Positions 60,575 to 64,000 of a stretch of 64,000 nucleotides of DNA are shown piece by piece. Position 1 is the stretch's first letter. Every line of letters starts with the position of its first letter. A model generated the notes under the pieces. That model did no database searches and was not told the origin of the DNA. It was given only the letters and a program-made list of their open reading frames with translations. Origin of the DNA: Fratercula arctica (Eukaryota; Chordata; Aves; Charadriiformes; Alcidae); assembly GCA_947846985.1 (NCBI GenBank), contig CANTUZ010000004.1:79680159-79744158 (forward strand). The letters are read 5' to 3'. The translations under genes were made by a program, and so were the position numbers.

Positions 60575-63500
60575 TATCCACTCAAAATGACAAAAATATA
60601 GATAAGTAAATAAGCTGCTGCAATGTCCACGTTCAAGATGTCAGAAGTCTGAGATAAGGAATTGTTTTGAAGCACAATTTGAATTCAACAGCATCAAGTT
60701 TGAACATGCTTTGATCTTACAGCCATAAACTAATTTGGCGGTCACGAGGGTTTAAGTGTCGTTGCCTTAAAGTCTCTGTATTTGGAAAGGATGAACAGTG
60801 GTTACCTTTAACTTTGTTACCTTTTCATTTTACTCATTTGATGTTGAAATCAAATGCTTACCTTTCCCAAACAGTCATTATGAAATATTTTCTGAATACT
60901 CTTAAGCAAAAAGGTAGTTGTTAAGTGCTTAAAAAGCGGAACCTTCCTTTAAGTTTACATAACATAAAACTACTTCCCATAGGAAATACTCATCAAAGAT
61001 GGAAAAATGATGTACAGAAAAATTTTAAAGCCTATGTCATCAATAAAAAGCTAAGATATTTTGGCACATTGTCAAAAAGGGAATTATATGACTAGATAGG
61101 ATTTAGGTACCTAAGTAATTCTGAGGATTTAGATATTCTGTGGAAATAAATCATAAGGCTGAAACAATAGAAAGTTTTAAATTAAAAGACTAATATTCCA
61201 TGGCATTTAAGATAAATGAATAATAATCTTTGTACTGCTTCGGGGGGTCGTGGTAAAATATTATGACATTTTTGGGCACTGACAGGCTGAGAAGTATGTC
61301 AGAGTTTAAACAAAATTAGTCCGTATCCTTTGGAAGTAAACTTAGACCTTGTTTTTTCCCTTCATTCCTCCATCTCTTTTTACAGTTTATTAGTACACTG
61401 CATTCCTGATGTGTATTGAGCTGAAACGAATTTTAGTGCTCGAGCTTACAGGTCTTTCTACAACTCCAGAATGTTTCCTTTTCTCATGATGAAGAAATAT
61501 ATACTTACACATCTATCAAAGGCCACTCTGTTTTCCATCACTACACTGCTTTAGCTGGCTGTTCCCTTTTTATGCGTGGAGCACACATTGCTCCTAGTGC
61601 CTGTTTTTCTTTTATCATAAATCCCAGTCCCCACAGAATAGGAAGATATTTGTTCACGTTACTTATGTTTTCAAGTAGGAACATGAAGTTCGGATCCTGA
61701 AATATGTTTGAAAAGAAAAGTCAGAGCTGTTGTTATTAGAAGGAATTCAAACTCCTTGTAACGCTGACATGAAACATTGCACTCATTGTTATGGGAGAAG
61801 GTCAGTAGTTCAAACAGAATCTGTGTTACAGACTTCCAAAAATGAAACGAAAGGAGTACTGATAATATATTTTTAAAGCACCTTTCTCTATGCTCAGTTA
61901 TGTGTTATTCATACAAGTGTGGTGGCCTTGTGGCAAAGCGACAATGAAGGCAGTGATTTATAGAACAGCCTTATCACAACTTCTATTAAAAAGTGAAAGG
62001 AAAATGTAGTCCCAGATTTCACAGTCACTCCTGTTCCTTTTGCCTGTTTTTGAGGAACTGTGTATAACAGAGAGAGGTTGCTAACGGAGCTGTGTTTACT
62101 TTTAATGGATGGGGTCCTACCAGAAGAGAATGAGCACTTACTCTTACTGAAACACACTCAAGTATTACAGCCAAAATTATGCCAGTGGAACCCTAGTAAC
62201 AAGAGAGTATGCGATATCACTGCGGTGCTTGAAGTACAGACTTGATTTGATCATATTCTTAAACAATAAAATGCATCGATGATGCCTTGATTGTTTTTTC
62301 CCTATTCTTAGGGATACTAAACAACTGTAAGAGTCATAAGATCATCCTAAGTCTTGGACCAACACAAAATGTTTGAATTCCTCATTCTAAAACATTATGT
62401 GAACTCTTAAATATCTACACTTGGTTAAATGTTTTGTTTTCTGTTCGCTAGGGAATTCTTTTGAACCTACAAAATCCTCTCATTTCGCTAATTTACGGTG
62501 CAGTCTGCTCAACACCGGCAATTGCTCTAATGTTTTGCTGATTTAGGGTGTTCGTCATGAGTGACTATTTCGACTATTTCATTACGCCTGAAAGAAATAC
62601 CTCTGTCATAAACAGTGGTGAGACAAAGGACAAGATTTTCTGAGCAGTTGAACCCAATGACCCTTGTTTGCTTAACTAACATTATGACATCATAACATAC
62701 ATCACAGACTGCTCTCCTGTGGGTGCGGAATGCAGTCCTATGTTCCATTTCTGAGATTTCTGAGTACCAGCACATCACCTCCTCTTGGGAAAATGGTTGC
62801 ATTGATTAAGCTTTTTTGTCAAACAGTAAAAAGATATTATATTTGATATCACACTACAAAACAGTAATTCTTTTTATGACTGCTGTAATTTATGTTACAT
62901 CAGCCAACTCAATTATGCAGGCATGCGGTTGAGACATATCAGTTGGAAACCATGACTAAGCTAATTTTAGCAGCAACTGAAAAGAAGTCTTATTAATTAC
63001 TACCAAGAACCAAGCTGTTGGATACCATAAGTATGAGATTAATGTCTCTATGTTCAAAGATTACTTTAAAGGGAAAGATTATCCCTTGCATTCTTTAAAA
63101 TTCCACTACAAAAATTTAACCCTGTTAGCGGCTGCACAAGCATCAGGCAGCTCTGGGCTTGTGTTTTCCGTTCTCTGTAGCAATTGTTGAATTCTTTTAC
63201 TGATAAAATCCATTCGTTGTAATTTATCAAAATTTTAATTTCTCAATATTTTTATAATTTTTTTTTTTTCAAGTTGATAAATCATAATGAACTGTAACCA
63301 AGAAGTACTTAGAATAGGTAACTGTGACTCTAACCAAACCACTCACTAGTAACTGACTGGGTTTTGTCTTGAAATTACCAAAGTGGATCTTACTACTTAT
63401 ACACTGATTGTTTGGACTTAGACATGGCTTGGAATATTCAGTGGTACACAGTGCATCAGCAACACGGTTGTGGAGCTGGGACTAGGTCCACAGAAGTTTA

Positions 63501-63856
63501 AGCATTGGGTCTCTTACTGTCAAAATACCCAGCTGTTACGGAACCTGAGCTACACATCTAGCCTTCCTTAACGATGCAGAATTAGGGGAAAAACTATAGG
63601 TAGACAATTGAATGAAGCTGGGAAGATACTCATCATCTTAATCTAGCTATTGTGGCTATCAATAATAGCCAAGAGAGAGCAGCATAGGCTTTATTTTACA
63701 CTAGCAGCCAGAGTACACTCTTCAAGAGTCTTAATTTGCTGTTTCCTTGCATGTCCTGAAAGCTTGAGAGCTTGTGGTTTGTGTTCTGTTACCTGGAGGA
63801 AATGGGTTGAAGTGTGCTAGGGTATGTCAGAGCGATAACTTCCCATGTGCCTGTAG
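60575..63856. other. AT-rich unique DNA, no gene seen
   Basis: About 3.3 kb without recognisable genes or interspersed repeats. The overlapping frames at 61909-62245 and 62527-62802 have ordinary composition and no family resemblance. A T12 run lies at 63258-63269. Confidence 0.58.
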
Positions 63857-64000
63857 ATCATAGAACCATAGAATGGTTTGAGTTGGAAGAGACCTTAAAG
63901 GCCACCCAGTGCCACCCCCTGCCCTGGGCAGGGACACCTCCCACCAGCCCAGGTTGCTCCAAGCCCCGTCCAACCTGGCCTTGAACCCCTCCAGGGATGG
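63857..64000 (-). mobile_element. CR1 LINE 3' part, cut by the window end
   Basis: Reversed CR1: ATCATAGAACCATAGAATGG tail, then 'ttggaagagaccttaaaggc', 'ccctgccctgggcagggaca' and 'ggttgctccaagccccgtcc'. It is still in the 3' untranslated region at base 64000, so the element continues beyond the window. Same subfamily type as 12126, 34141 and 57512. Confidence 0.97.

Noticed and set aside
1..64000. tRNA, rRNA, CRISPR arrays, bacterial or phage operons
   Set aside because: No cloverleaf, rRNA-like conserved core, regular spaced repeat array or dense operon is visible. The sequence is vertebrate in character.

Overview
The window is nuclear DNA of a bird. The main evidence is about a dozen copies or fragments of the CR1 non-LTR retrotransposon, each carrying the avian-style 3' tail built on ATTCTATGA or its complement. 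A roughly 1.1 kb solo retroviral LTR of a type I associate with neoavian birds also points this way. The sequence is AT-rich, with short microsatellites and only small GC- or CpG-richer patches. There is no bacterial gene density, operon, CRISPR array, rRNA or tRNA that I can see. It reads as a gene desert or the inside of very large introns. I could not recognise any exon of a known protein.

Layout. From 1 to 12125 the DNA is mostly unique AT-rich sequence with three short CR1 pieces, a GC-richer patch (3690-4170) and a promoter/exon-like cluster (11641-12060). A 458 bp CR1 copy lies at 12126-12583. From 12584 to 28379 there is nearly 16 kb without a recognisable interspersed repeat, holding an ATT microsatellite, a T29 tract and one exon-like block (23171-23249). 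From 28380 to 35201 there are five CR1 pieces, the longest (31141-31830) still showing the end of the reverse-transcriptase ORF. A GAGAG microsatellite (39565-39654) abuts a reversed CR1 tail, and the solo LTR occupies 41671-42753. From 42754 to 52108 there are no clear interspersed repeats, but there is a purine-rich tract and a perfect short hairpin. A 506 bp CR1 follows at 52109-52614, then the longest open frame in the window (55526-56050, minus), a pair of diverged direct repeats 1.29 kb apart (57298-57459 and 58588-58776), and a final CR1 cut by the window end.

Two exon chains deserve a test. On the minus strand, a TATA-like box (52084-52092), an ATG with a signal-peptide-like start, and a second exon after a strong acceptor together give a 67-codon frame (52026 to 51523). 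On the plus strand, three exon-like blocks (59648-59702, 60059-60118, 60473-60574) join in one phase to give 71 codons. They sit just downstream of a CpG-retaining, TAATTA-containing block that looks like conserved non-coding DNA. Neither product resembles a protein I know. Both were picked by eye from many possible splice combinations, so chance is a serious alternative. Apart from these, the window is an ordinary stretch of avian non-coding DNA, and I found no convincing new biological system.
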